Shown here piece after piece: positions 23,501-35,500 of a DNA stretch of 60,000 nt. The notes below the pieces were generated by a model. The model worked only from the letters and a program-made list of their open reading frames with translations. It was not told the origin of the DNA and did no database searches. Each line of letters opens with the position of its first letter. Position 1 is the stretch's first letter. The stretch spans positions 29,054,283 through 29,114,282 of the forward strand of contig OU612066.1 of NCBI GenBank assembly GCA_914767715.1, in the 5' to 3' direction. Source of the DNA: Membranipora membranacea (lineage: Eukaryota > Bryozoa > Gymnolaemata > Cheilostomatida > Membraniporidae). The position numbers were made by a program, and so were the translations under genes.

Positions 23501-26500
23501 GATATCAGAATATTAATTTTTTTGTACTTATATTCCATCAACATCACTGGGAAACATCATGCTGAGTTGTAGGAAAAAGCGTATGTAAGAAAATGGTCAA
23601 TGTGAGTTTTTTAGTTTTGTAAATTGAGCGAACGTATTTTTGTATCTTAGCTATGAAAAATTTTCTTCAAATCATCAGCTAGGGATAAAACTAAGGCGTA
23701 GACTATTCATAGTCGGGTATAATAATGGTATATTCATTAAGACTGTGGGCAGAGTCTGTTGGAAAAGTTTGTGATTTTTCAAATAACTTGAGTAGGCGAC
23801 TCCTAAAATTGATCTTAGTAAACATTTAGATCAGGGCGTTTGGGAGAACTCCGAGTTTAGACCATAGACAAGTCATAAGTCACTGATGCCCTTATTTAAG
23901 CTCAAGCTTAATGTAGGGTATTGTTTTGTTTTTCCTTGGGCAACTCTCCCATTATTTCTTTGCAATTAGTGGAAGTTCATCGGTCTGTGGTTCTATGCTT
24001 TGGAAATCTCAATCTATGATGCCATGAATGATTCAACTTATATATAATTATGACTTTTCTAGCAAAATTATGCAGCTGGTGACTCAGAAGCAGGGATAGC
24101 AATGTTTCTATGTTTAGTAGCCCTCAAACTGCAGACAGCTCCAGAACTGGAAACGGATGATGTGCAGCCCCTACTGCAAGCATTACAGAAGAGATCAGGA
24201 GCTATGTGTCATGGTATCCTAGACATCAAATACTCTATGAACCCTGTGAGTAAAACTTGCCACCCCTCACCCGGTTTTTTCACAACAGATTTGAGTTGAA
24301 TTATTGAATTATGCTCAGATCTCTTGGTGATGACTATTTTTCTGGCTTCCTGGCTTCTTGGTTAATTTGTAATAAAGCACCAGTCATTCAGTGATTCAGT
24401 GTTCATTCATAGCCCACCTCTTTACTTACAGCTAAAGAAGGGATATGATGCACCAAAGACATCCTCGTTGCGGGTACCTAACAATAACCCCGGCAAGTGT
24501 ATATCATCTAATGCTCTGAGGTCTAGGGCTATGTACAGTAACTGTGTAATGCAGGCGCCTGACGGACAGGTGCTTTGTGTATGTGATGTAAAGAAGGCTC
24601 TGTGGTACTGTGACAAAGAATTGGCAGGTTTGTTGCCCTACAATCCCTTCTTTAATCATTTCCAAGGCACTGTAATCAGTTTTTTATATGACTATACCTT
24701 ATTTTTCCGCAGTGCATTATAAAAGTGCGTGTTTTTTTTCATTATATCTACCTATATATGAATTTTCCCTTGCCAAGATCGGAATTCCATCTCACATGTA
24801 TTTGATCCATAAAAGTTCCGAGCATTGATCTATGGTCATGGCTATTAATCGTTAGTGCATGTGCGCTTGGATCTTGCTCCCCTGTAACCCATCACCGGAC
24901 TGAGTGTATAGTCTTGAGTTTCTATCTTTGCCTGTTCTCTTGCAGACAAAGTGTCAAAAGATGAGGATGAAGAACTGGTTATTAGACTAAGGTTTGAGCC
25001 ACGAGGCAGACCAACTGGGGAGCGTGACTACTATCGTTCTCGTAAGGAAAACATCTGTGTTGTCTGTGGGGCTGACAAATCCTTCATTCGTAAAAACATA
25101 ATTCCAAGAGAGTACAGGAAGTAAGTACAGTGTACAAGACGAAACTAAAGTAGATTTCCTTCCGGAATTCCTAGGGATATCTGATCAAACTCTTATCACC
25201 ATAAACTAATAAAATATCACTGCTCTCTCAGCAAATTCCTGATAAGGGAATTGTGGGATATATTGCAACATGCCCCGTCATGCGCTATAGAACACATTTT
25301 TCACTGCTATCAAAAGGTCGCTCCCTTTGTAAAGGGAGTATATACTATAGTTATATAGATTTTGGTCGCGATGTCAAGTTGCCTTGTACGATTTCTATAT
25401 ACACGACCATGCAAAAAAGCTTGAAGCTTTATTAGCCTCCCAATACTTGGTATCATATTGAAGGTCTTAGTATTATTATGAGCAACCTTTTAAATTGCCT
25501 TTGGACGCAAATGAAACTATTTGGTATTCTAGAATGATCACTCAACTTTTCTCAACCACTAAAGTTGTCCCCTCTTTATCGCTCCATGAAAAATCCTCAG
25601 AAATGCTCAAATTTCAGATCATGTTCCCCTGAAGTTGGGGTGAATCTTTGCAAGATACCATTATTGGTAGGGGCTTTGATCTTTATATACCGGCATAAAT
25701 CACAAATCAATGAGCTACTATAGCTTTGAGCAAGGTATGCCACTGACTGACTTGACTAACGGTTGTGCAATCCTTAGTTTATTTTCCTGTGATATGTTTG
25801 GTATCTAATCTATGCTGCCATATTTTAGGCATTTTCCTGAGATATTGAAGTCACATTCATCTCATGATGTAGTACTATTATGTGCCTCATGTCACAAGAA
25901 GTCAGGTGTATTTGACCAGCAGTATAAGACATACTTCGCACAGCTGTGTGATGCTCCCTATAAGTCTGGAGGTGTGATGATAGACAGTGATCTAAAGAAA
26001 GTCAAGTCAGCGGCAAGGTCAGCATTTACACTTCTTACTCAGTGCAGCACTACAACTCAATTTTTAGCAATATATTCTTGATTTTGTATTGTAAAAAAAT
26101 ACCTAAAACAATCAGCAAATATATTATTGTCATTCAACCATGGTATATATACAAGAATATTTTAAACTACAATATTATATTTTGTCGTGAGTTGGACAGG
26201 GAGCTCTATTGCACATTGTACTAAATTGAGTGCGATGATCAGTCTAAAGGTCTTGTCCTGGTCTTGTTTTTAAAACATATTTTATTATATTTTTCTATGA
26301 TGTAGAACACTTAGCGGGTACGCGGATAAAATACCAGCAGCGAAATTAGAAGAATGTCAGCAAACTATCTGTCAGTTTTATGGTACAGATGAGATTACTG
26401 ATGATGTATTAGAATCAGCTTGTAGTCTTGAAGACAGGTAAGTCTGATTTAAGTGAATGTAGGACTTGGTCAAGGCTAGTGTAAGTCAGCTAGAATAGCC

Positions 26501-28066
26501 AATAAGTGAATGGTATTGAGATATTTTTCTCTACATTGCTTCTGTTGCACCAATCGGTACCTGCTCTGCATTTATCAGGTAGCAGATATTCCCTAAGCAC
26601 TTAAGAATTTCGTGGAAGAGATATTGCATATATCTGCTTCGCACTTCCTGCCATAGCTCATAACAAACATAAAAATGAGATTGACTTGCAATTCGTGGTT
26701 TGAGCAACACCGAGTTTGATTTAACCTATGAGTTGCTCCCATTCCACAGCTTATCAATAAAGAGGGAACAACTTCTTAAAATCTATGAGATGCGTATCTA
26801 TAGGCACCATGTGAATGTTTATTGGCTCAGTTCCCATTATCGTCCTGAGGCAATCGCCCTGGCTTGTCCTCACCTGCATTTTCATCAACTAGCTTGTCTC
26901 CACCCCAAACTTCACCACTTAGCGCATGCTCGACTGACTCAAATACAGAAAATACAACCATGGCATCTCACAAATCTCTTCATCATTATTATGGTCATGT
27001 CTATCCTGATGAACACTCTTGTCATTTTGAGATCTAGAATGTGTTATATCAGTAATGATCCCCAGTACCCCAGTAGTCTTTAAGAACTATCTTGTTCTCT
27101 GAAGAGCTTTGTCATTTACAACTACCATCTCTGCACAACATCACTGCAACTGGACAACAACTTTGTTTAGACAGCAAAGTTCGAATTTTGTTTTGCTTCT
27201 ACTCACTGTGGAATGAAAGTGAAAGGAGGGTTTGATCTGAATGGCAAAAATATACCACCATGCTCCATATTCCATCCTTCTTTTTCATACATTCGCATGA
27301 GGTTTCCTTACCGAGACGCTTTCCTTACCCTGTCGCCGTTATACTACTAGATTTCTTCTTATTCTTCCAAAGGCTGCACTGAATCAAATTTTTTGCAGGA
27401 CGACCGATGATTCTGCACCGTCCCACGGCTATCTAGTTGTAAAGCACATGTTGCAGTCTGCCCAGTTACAGAATTTTGAGAAACTCTGGCGACAGCGATT
27501 TGTAGATACAATGAAGCCAAAGTTTCTTCATGATCTGTGGCGCATTGATTATGACCACCTCAAAATGTCGATGTAACCCAGTTAGAACATAGGCTAGTTA
27601 ACTGCTGCTCTTGCTCTTACTCTAGAGGTATTTCTTCTTGTTACTCAATCTAGCTAATAAAACTTAGTTGGTCTAAGGAGCCTTGCCTTGCTAGGTGCCA
27701 ATCAGGGGCTTTTATACACCTGTGGATTTAACTTTTGGCCTACTCCCCCCTCCCCCAAATATTTCATTGAAAATTGAGCTTGATCATTTGCGTATCTATT
27801 TTTTACAGTATCACTTTGTGTTATTTTATGATCCCGATAACAAATTTTATTGAATTTTTTACAGGAGTAGTGAGCCTCTGGAACACGGACGACTCGTGGT
27901 GGAGTATTATCTAGAGAAATCAACTATACAGGTATTCCAGAAGCTGTGGCGACAGAGATTTCTTGATATCATGAAGCCACAGAACTTAGGAGACTATTGG
28001 CATGTTGACTACAATCATATGGATTATCTCTGGGTGAAAGAAGATCCGCAGGCCGCTGAGAGCTAG
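20547..28066 (+). CDS. EXD2: Exonuclease 3'-5' domain-containing protein 2
   Basis: Exons with agreeing phases: 20547-20604, 21395-21609, 21867-22030, 22955-23074, 23292-23403, 24063-24245, 24432-24627, 24946-25120, 25829-26017, 26306-26437, then one of two last exons (27399-27576 or 27865-28066), giving 573 or 581 residues (human EXD2 is about 620). Residues 9-27 form a hydrophobic N-terminal anchor, as in the membrane-anchored vertebrate protein. The DEDDy exonuclease core is intact: D96-x-E98 in GMDCEW, D157, and Y226-x3-D230. The C-terminal half has the HNH/zinc-like block with CVVCG and, after HFPEILKSHSSHD, CASCH. Vertebrate EXD2 is a mitochondrial and nuclear 3'-5' exonuclease linked to DNA-end resection and mitochondrial translation. 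All catalytic residues are kept, so an active nuclease is expected. Confidence 0.96.
27399..27576 (+). CDS. EXD2: EXD2 alternative last exon A
   Basis: Follows acceptor TTTTTTGCAG, joins exon 10 in phase 2 (AG|G = Arg) and ends in TAA at 27574-27576. It encodes the conserved EXD2 C-terminus, with FEKLWRQRFVDTMKP and WRIDYDHLK. It is homologous to last exon B, 288 bp further on. Confidence 0.85.
27865..28066 (+). CDS. EXD2: EXD2 alternative last exon B
   Basis: Follows acceptor TTTTTTACAG, joins exon 10 in the same phase and ends in TAG. It has FQKLWRQRFLDIMKP and WHVDYNHMD, identical to exon A at about 18 of 30 residues, plus an acidic tail. Exon A has its own stop and no donor, so A and B cannot both be translated in one protein; they must be alternatives. 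Confidence 0.85.
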
Positions 28067-29581
28067 GACAGCGAGCGACTAAGACTTAGACTAAACAATC
28101 ATTATAAATATGAAAATGGTTTTCTGTGATATTTTGCAAGTGAAGTTGTTAAGTGTCTGTTGGGAGATATTCCGATGTCAAATGGAAAATTTGGGAGTGT
28201 AGGTCACATGAGACCAATGTGTGTATTCCTTTACACAACTCTTTGGTCTGACGGAACAGACTTGGAAATTAATTAAATCAAAGTTTTAGCGAGACTGTGG
28301 TCAGGGTCTGTCTGTTTGAATTTTCAAATCACTTGTGAATTATACGGCTCACTCTCTTTCACTGAAAACAAGTTCTTTACCTGAGATATTTGTTACGTGA
28401 AACCAATGAAGAGGGAGTTCATTGGTGAAACTGGGACGTAAAAATCAATTCCAACAACCTCTACATCTCAAAACTATGGTTCACGGAGATAAATGCAGCA
28501 AATGGAGTGCGGTGTGCTGTGAATGGCACCTGAAACCAATGAATTGAATGTTCATGATGATGGGTGTGGGTGGCAAACTCTTCATTGATCATTTGCATTT
28601 TAATTTTGAATACAGAAATGTCTGTAGCAACCCCCCCCCCCCCTCTCTCTACCCACAGGACAATCGAACAATGGTTACTCTAATAAAACTGTATCTATTA
28701 AGCTCATTGCTGTGTTTTATATTGACGCTGCAAATGATGTAAAAGATTATTATTAGGACTTATCAGCACTTGTGTTAGTTTTAACAAATTCCTTATTAAG
28801 CAGTTTTACATTGGGAATTGGTTTCTTATTCAAAACATCAACACTATATCTAAGGTTTATATTTTATACCCTGGATAACTGGATCAATATTGGCATACAA
28901 TTCATTCACTTTTTCATAATAAAAGAAGAAGCAGTGACTATGAGGGCTATCATTTTTTCTATCCGTAGCTACAAGGGAAGGACTGCGGCATAGTTGCTAA
29001 GTTTCAATTTATGCGATCAATTATACCTTTTGGCTGCTGATGAATTTTGCATCTGGATTATGAATAATTAGCAATTAAAACCATCAATTGAAAAGTTTGA
29101 CTTACAACTTGCATGTTCACCAAATAGCACCACTATTATATACCACCACTATATTATATACCACCACTATTATATTTTTTTTATAGGTATATGTCAAGAA
29201 TTTTTATGCTCTGTTCATGATATTATCATATTATCAAAAGCCTGCATTGAAATTGCTGTTGTTACTCGGAAATTCAATAGGCTAATTTAATTTTTACGGG
29301 GCTGAGCTTCATTTGACCTTGCGCAATACCATCGTGTCTAAGTAATAAGCATACAAGGTTATCTTCACTTCAGCCTAGGAGTATTGTTGATGATAACACA
29401 ACACTGCTGGTGATTAGTTACTGTTTTCAGCGGGGAAGTCCCTTCGATCCATTACGGCTTGACAACTAATCACTCAAATAAGCATTAAGTAGGTAGAAGC
29501 AATACAAAACACTATCTTCGGTGATATTGAACAGACCACTGGAGGCTAACAGTCAAAGAGAAGAGAACATCTCTGGACAAC
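28067..29581. other. Gap between EXD2 and the ankyrin gene
   Basis: It holds the EXD2 3' untranslated region, a C-run at 28630-28642 and a short ACCACTATTATAT-type tandem repeat at about 29129-29177. The last 90 bp (from about 29492) belong to a block duplicated at 50.5 kb and are the probable promoter and leader of the ankyrin gene. No other exon is seen. Confidence 0.5.
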
Positions 29582-32500
29582 ATGCCTAATCCTGGAGCTT
29601 CTCATTCAAGAGACAGACATGCACAACAATCTACACCACAGAGTAAGTCATCGACAGTCTATATACAATCTTATCTGACCCTGGACAAGCATATGGCTAC
29701 TTATGTATAGTTGCTTGACCGATGACTGCTTTTCTGATCTTTGATTGGTCCATAAGTTCAGGATCTATAATAGCTGACTCTTTTAAACTTTTGTCAAGCA
29801 GCTTGCCTGAGTTTTTGAAGGTTCTTACTGGGACGTCAATCAATGCATAACGTAAAAGCTGCCAGATTTTCAGCTTAATTTAGATACTGACAAAAAGTTT
29901 ATTACTGATGGCAAATCTCCACAAATAACCATACTATGTATTTTGCCACTGATCCACAAATTCATATCAATGAGCTCAGGTCATCACCGACATCGATTGA
30001 CCAAGGATCATTTGTTGATGCAAACAGCAGCCAATATGCCATATGTATAGTTCCTGAACCCAAGTTGTGTTGAGGCTTGCTAGATGAAAGACTCGAGTCT
30101 CAGGGCGGTAACTGTAAATTGCTGAACAGGCTGAACGGACTGAACAGCTGAACAGAATTTCTCAGACAAAAATTATTATTTGTTATCATTTCTCTGGCTG
30201 ACTATCACTTGTCGAACCAAGGTCAAACACATTCCTCCAAACAAAATGATTTGATGAGTCACTAAGTTCCATACTTGCCAAGTAATCTGAAAACAAAATA
30301 GGGAGATTCCATTTTACGGCGATACTGCACCACAACGTGGTGCTTCGAGGGTGCGAAGCACCCGAGTCACCATCCTGGGGGTTTGGGGGGCGGTGTGAGC
30401 CCCCCAACGGGGTACGGGGCGGAGCCCCGTCTGCAGTAGCTCTGAGAGCGTTTCCAGCCACTAGGAAGGGCTAAAAAGGTATATTTGACTCCAAATAATT
30501 TCATGTTTGTACTAGTACTAAAATATCAAACTGAGGTGAAATACACTTTAAACAATTACAATCAATCCATGGGCCCCTGGGACTCTTACATACATGCCTT
30601 TACATTGTCAATGTCCAGTATCAAACACCCCATTGGCAAAGTAGAGGCATGTAAGTCCCAGGGGCCTTTGCCTGTCAAGACAGGCTACAAGTGCCCATGC
30701 ATCATCAAGATCTGAAAATGTGCTCAGTCAGTCACAGACAGTGAGAATCCAGATAAGGTACTATATTTTGTTTGACTAACATTAAATATGTTTCAAAGTC
30801 TTTGGTCCGAGATTTGTTTGATTGTAGTGGACCTCCCAGCGGGCAAATAGTTGTCTAAACTGAGTTGGAAAGAGGTTACCGGAAGAGGCTGAACACTGTT
30901 ACCAATAGTATGCCATATGGACCGGTGGAAGAGGTTGCCAAAAAGGGATTTTTTTGCAACCTCTTCAAGAAGTTTAATAGAGGTTTTATATCCTTCTCAG
31001 GGAAGGGTATATCAGGGATATTATTAACTGTCTCTATCCAATTTCTATATTAAGATTATATAGTTAATATATTTGTTACATTTATTAATTTTCTAAAATT
31101 ACCCAGAAGGCCTGTGGGAGAGGGTGTAAGCGGTACTGGCTGAGTGGGGTCTGTAGAGTGCTTCTGCCTTGCTAAGAGCAATTAGCATTTGGTATTTAGA
31201 TACCTAGCAAGAATAATTAATTCATAATTTAACAAATGTATCATTTCCTGACCACCACTTGTTGTGTTGCGTATTAAGTGGTGTCAGAAGCAATTGATTC
31301 AATCAATGGCCACGTCGTATTTGCCTATTTCAAATTTCTTGGATGTGATACTGGTTCACAGGAATTAAATGAGGATGCTCATGTCTTATTTGATTACTTG
31401 GTGTCTGGATGTAAAGCATTCTCAAAAACAAGCACTTCGCTAGGGGAGACAAATGCTACATTGGTCTGCAAATTACATCGACGTAACCATGACAACCATT
31501 TTTACACTCAGCCTAGACCTCTAGGATTGATACTGAAGTAAATTTGTACCATCGAAACCCAGGGCTCTCAACCTGGGAGGATTCGAAACCTGAGTTTTGA
31601 TATTAGCATGTCACATAGTGGTATTTTTAAGGTTTAAAACGCCCTGAGCATAAACAGCTGAGGGTACGCCTGAGATGGCACCGAAATATTGTCGGGTGAA
31701 ACCCCTGAGATTTGAAGATTATGTGCAAAGAATAGCTGGCAAAGCGAGTCAAAGTATGTATGTTGTTAAAAAAATGTTGCATCTTAGTTCAAAGCCATTA
31801 GCTTTCATCATGTTCAAAAGTTTTGTAGTTTCCCTCTTGATGTATACTGTCTGCCTGTTTTGCACATGATCATATGTACCATAGACAAGAAATTACTAAG
31901 GAAAGTTTTTAATGTTGCCAAGAATTTGAGGCTTGAGGCGACCTCGATATTATTGTGCTGTTTTGCTGATGAGCATCACATCATACACAATTTTCTAGAG
32001 CGATGACCTCAATTGCAAGTTCCATACTCTAGCAACAGCCTCCTTTATTGACAAAGTATATGCATCCTTTTATCGCAACATTTCATGTTTGTGATCGCAA
32101 GTAAATCAATAAAAACCTAGAGCATTTCTTGTAAACATAAAATCGTAAACAATTTTAGATTTGATCCAGATGAACCAATTCATATGGATTAACCATGGCC
32201 ATCGCCACAGGCTGTTTGTAGAAATATTGATTTAAAGGCTGACGAATCAAGGCGCCAGGGTAGAAAGGCATAATTAATGTAATGTGATGCTATTGAAATC
32301 ATTGCCTGGATTTATCCGGTTCACCTGCAAAATCACTTTTTTAACATGTCTAAACTTCTATTTAGACATAATAATCTATTTCGCAAATCACTGGGATTGG
32401 CAATTCAATAAGAGCATAGCTTATCACAAATGAAATAAAATACCCACAACAAATACCGCACATTATTCTCATGCAAAAGCTTGATGTTATCTTTATTATT

Positions 32501-35500
32501 CATCTCAGTGGGGGTCTGGGTGTAATGTGTCAATATTCTATAACCCTTAGAAATCATTGTTCATTGTCATTGTCAAGTTTGTTACAAGCTAAATTTTAAA
32601 AGCATTCTCAAATGCAAATTGGAATTTAGCCATATCAATTTCACATAAATGACTTGAATAGGCAGTGCAGTGAGAGTATTTATAATCTTTGGTATTATTA
32701 GTTTGGCAGTGCAGTATTATTTACATAGCTTACCACAACTAGAATCTAATACCTGATCATTCATTAATAATATGGCATAAATTATTGTAAGGCAACATTT
32801 AGCATTGTTTATATATTATTCATCTCTGCCAACGAGCAAAATCTGAGTTTCTAGTTTACATTCTAAAATCCCCTGAGTAGCCTGAGTTGAATCCAAATAT
32901 CTGAGTAACTCGGGCTAAACCTGAGTGGTTAAGAGCCCTGTCGAAAACAATGGGGAGTAAACTGTTCTCATGCTGGAGCCATACTAATAGATGGTAAATA
33001 CATTAATCTTTGAGTGTTGGCTATGTGTTGTCAGTCCAGAAAGGTTATTTCTGCATCCGCCAATGGCAATAAAATAGAGTATAAAAGCAGAAGCATCTAC
33101 AACCAATTATATCTGTTGCTGGGAAATGGGGATATCTGGCTCCCTCTGGCATACCTATCAAAGAAAGGTGATGTCAGAGGATATTGGCCAACAATAAAGC
33201 TGCCCATAGGCAACCTCTACAGAAGGTTGCTGGCTAAACCTTGCCGGCTGGGCTACCTTTGGAATTGTTAGGTTTCTATTTTCTTTCACTTAAATTTAAC
33301 CAGACTGTAGACAGTACAAAATAAATACTAAAAAATGTGTGATCTGAAAGGAAATGAAAACTAAAGGTACGCACTTGACTAGCTACTTTATATTGTGACC
33401 AATGACAGTCAGTGTTGTGAGTTATGAGAGGATGCTATTGGTCATTTACAATAATAGGCTGAATCCTAACAGAACAGGTAAATTTGTTAGGATTGTTAAA
33501 TTTGATAATTCCTTTCAATTTTGTGTGCAAAGACCATAACAGTAACTAGTCAACAACAACATGTGCTTGGATAACTATCAAAAAATTGCGATTGGACTGT
33601 TTTCTCTAAAATCTGGAGGAAATAGTGAGATTTACAAAAAGTGGGAGGTGGGTGTAAAAATCTGGAGGGTCACGCCTAAATCGGGAGACTTGGCAAGTAT
33701 GCTAAGTTCCTGTTGGCACCTAATATAACCAATTTAGGGCAAGCAAATGAAGCAATCAATATGCCAATTATGACAAAATCTGATGGTGTTCTGGAAATTG
33801 GATACTGCAGAAACATTATCCAGCTCAACCTTCCATCTAGCCAGTCTTAACAAGCTTTGTTTATAGGGGGGTGGGGGCTATTTTCCATCCATTCACTAGT
33901 CGTGTAATGCCAAAAAATTTGCTGTGCATAAAATTGAAAGAAACCAAGAAAAATATAAAGAATTGTCCATGGTTATGCAAAATTAGCCAATCATGTAAAG
34001 AATCAAACAAATAGTAGTCTGAGAAATTCTGTTCAGCTGTTCAGTCTGTTCAGCCTGTTCAGCAATTTACAGTTACCCGTCTCAGGGTCTTTGAAATGCA
34101 AACTGCAAAAGTTTCAGTGATTAGCGTGCCAGAGATAGTTATGTTATCAACCACATAGTGTATGACACGCACACACACACAAGATGGTTGGTCTTACCAA
34201 AGATATTTACCACCTAAAATTGCGCTAAAGCTACCATGGTTGTTATTGTGCTGGGAAGATCCATCTATATGGGATGTGTAACAACATTCTGCTTGATATT
34301 GAAACGTTATTCAGTCGATGCTTTCTGTTCACAGGTTTTAGGACTCAAATCATTCCTAGAGATGATATTAGCCATGTGAGGAGTTGGATAGAAACAAATG
34401 AGACAAACCGAATTGAGGACTACTTGGTAAAGTGCAGGGACCTGGGATGGTCGATTCTTCATCAAGTCACCCAAAGTAAAGGAGATACTACCATGGTTTG
34501 CATGATAGAGGAAATTCACAAAACGACTGCGATGATCCCGAGCAAAAATTATCAAAACTATCGAGTAGTTGGTTTTCCTGTAGTTCATTCAAACATCTAC
34601 AATAACCAGAAAGTTCAGTTCAAGATTTCGACGAATGATTCAGTCAACCCGACACGCAGACTCGGTGTGACCTCTTTGGACTCAATCGAAGTAAAGTCTG
34701 AGGCTGATAGCCAGTCTGTTGTTATTGACTTAAAAACTGTGTCCAGTTTAGATCAGATTTCCTGCAACTCAGCCTTAGATGAGCATTCATATGGAGAAGT
34801 AGTCCTTAACAATGAGAACACAAACAACAAGGAATGGTCTTCACTGCAGATCATACGCAAACAGGACGATGCAGCAGTGGTGAACACTATCCTAGATCTG
34901 ATCCCAGAAGATGAAATCTCTGGATTCATTCAACAAGCTGACAAGCTAGGGATGACCGCATTACACTGGTCGGCCTACAATGACAACTCAACTGTTCTGG
35001 AGGAGGCAATGGATCGGATGTGTTTGGAGGATCAGGAGAAAGCGCTACTCAAGACTGACAATAAAGGATGGACAATGATGCATATGACCGCATATAGAGA
35101 TGCAGGTTCAGTCATGAAAGAACTTCAAAACAAGTTTGGAGCAGAGAGAAATATTACATGGAAAATTCTCACATGCAAGACAGAAGACGGCAAAACCCCT
35201 CTGCATGTTGCTGTAGCTGAGAAAAATGTCAAGGCGGTCATAGCACTGCTAGACTTTGCAGACGATCACCGCCAACTATATCTAGAGCAGCAGGACAGTG
35301 GTGGCAGAACTGTACAAGACTATACTTCTGAGGAATCACTACTCGGAAACTACCTTCGCCTAGCCACTGGCATAAGACAGGATTCTGTGCTTCATGGAGC
35401 TGCTAGGACCAATGATGTCAAAGCAGTGGAATTGGTTTTTGATAATCTAGGCAACACAGAATCTGCACCAGAAATATGTCTCAGGGAGAACAAAGATGGA

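Larger units (their letters stand above)
30270..33701. mobile_element. Second hAT-like element nested in the first
   Basis: Ends CATACTTGCCAAGT and ACTTGGCAAGTATG, flanked by a perfect 8-bp duplication CTAAGTTC (30262-30269 and 33702-33709). Its terminal 275 bp and 226 bp match the compact 445-bp element at 43136-43580. About 2.9 kb of extra DNA (about 30546-33475) interrupts it, including a fold-back repeat and the RT-carrying element. Confidence 0.85.
30106..34079. mobile_element. Outer hAT-like element in intron 1 of the ankyrin gene
   Basis: Terminal inverted repeats of 62-63 bp (30106-30167 and 34017-34079) begin CGGTAACTGTAAATTGCTG on one side and CGGGTAACTG on the other, with internal GCTGAACAG tandem copies. 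It is flanked by a perfect 8-bp duplication TCTCAGGG (30098-30105 and 34080-34087). The duplicated locus at about 51140-51160 has TCTCAGGG once with no insert, which proves an insertion. The 8-bp target fits hAT-type transposons. Without the nested elements the body is only about 540 bp, so it is non-autonomous. Confidence 0.9.

Noticed and set aside
26700-27083. A 127-codon plus frame within an EXD2 intron, preceded by CCACAG
   Set aside because: It could join exon 10 in phase, but its His/Leu-rich sequence does not resemble any EXD2 C-terminus, whereas the exons at 27399 and 27865 clearly do. I regard it as intronic.
30186-30461. 91-codon minus frame in the nested stack
   Set aside because: It runs through the GC-rich hairpin of the hAT-like MITE; the related element at 43136-43580 does not keep the frame, so it is not a gene.
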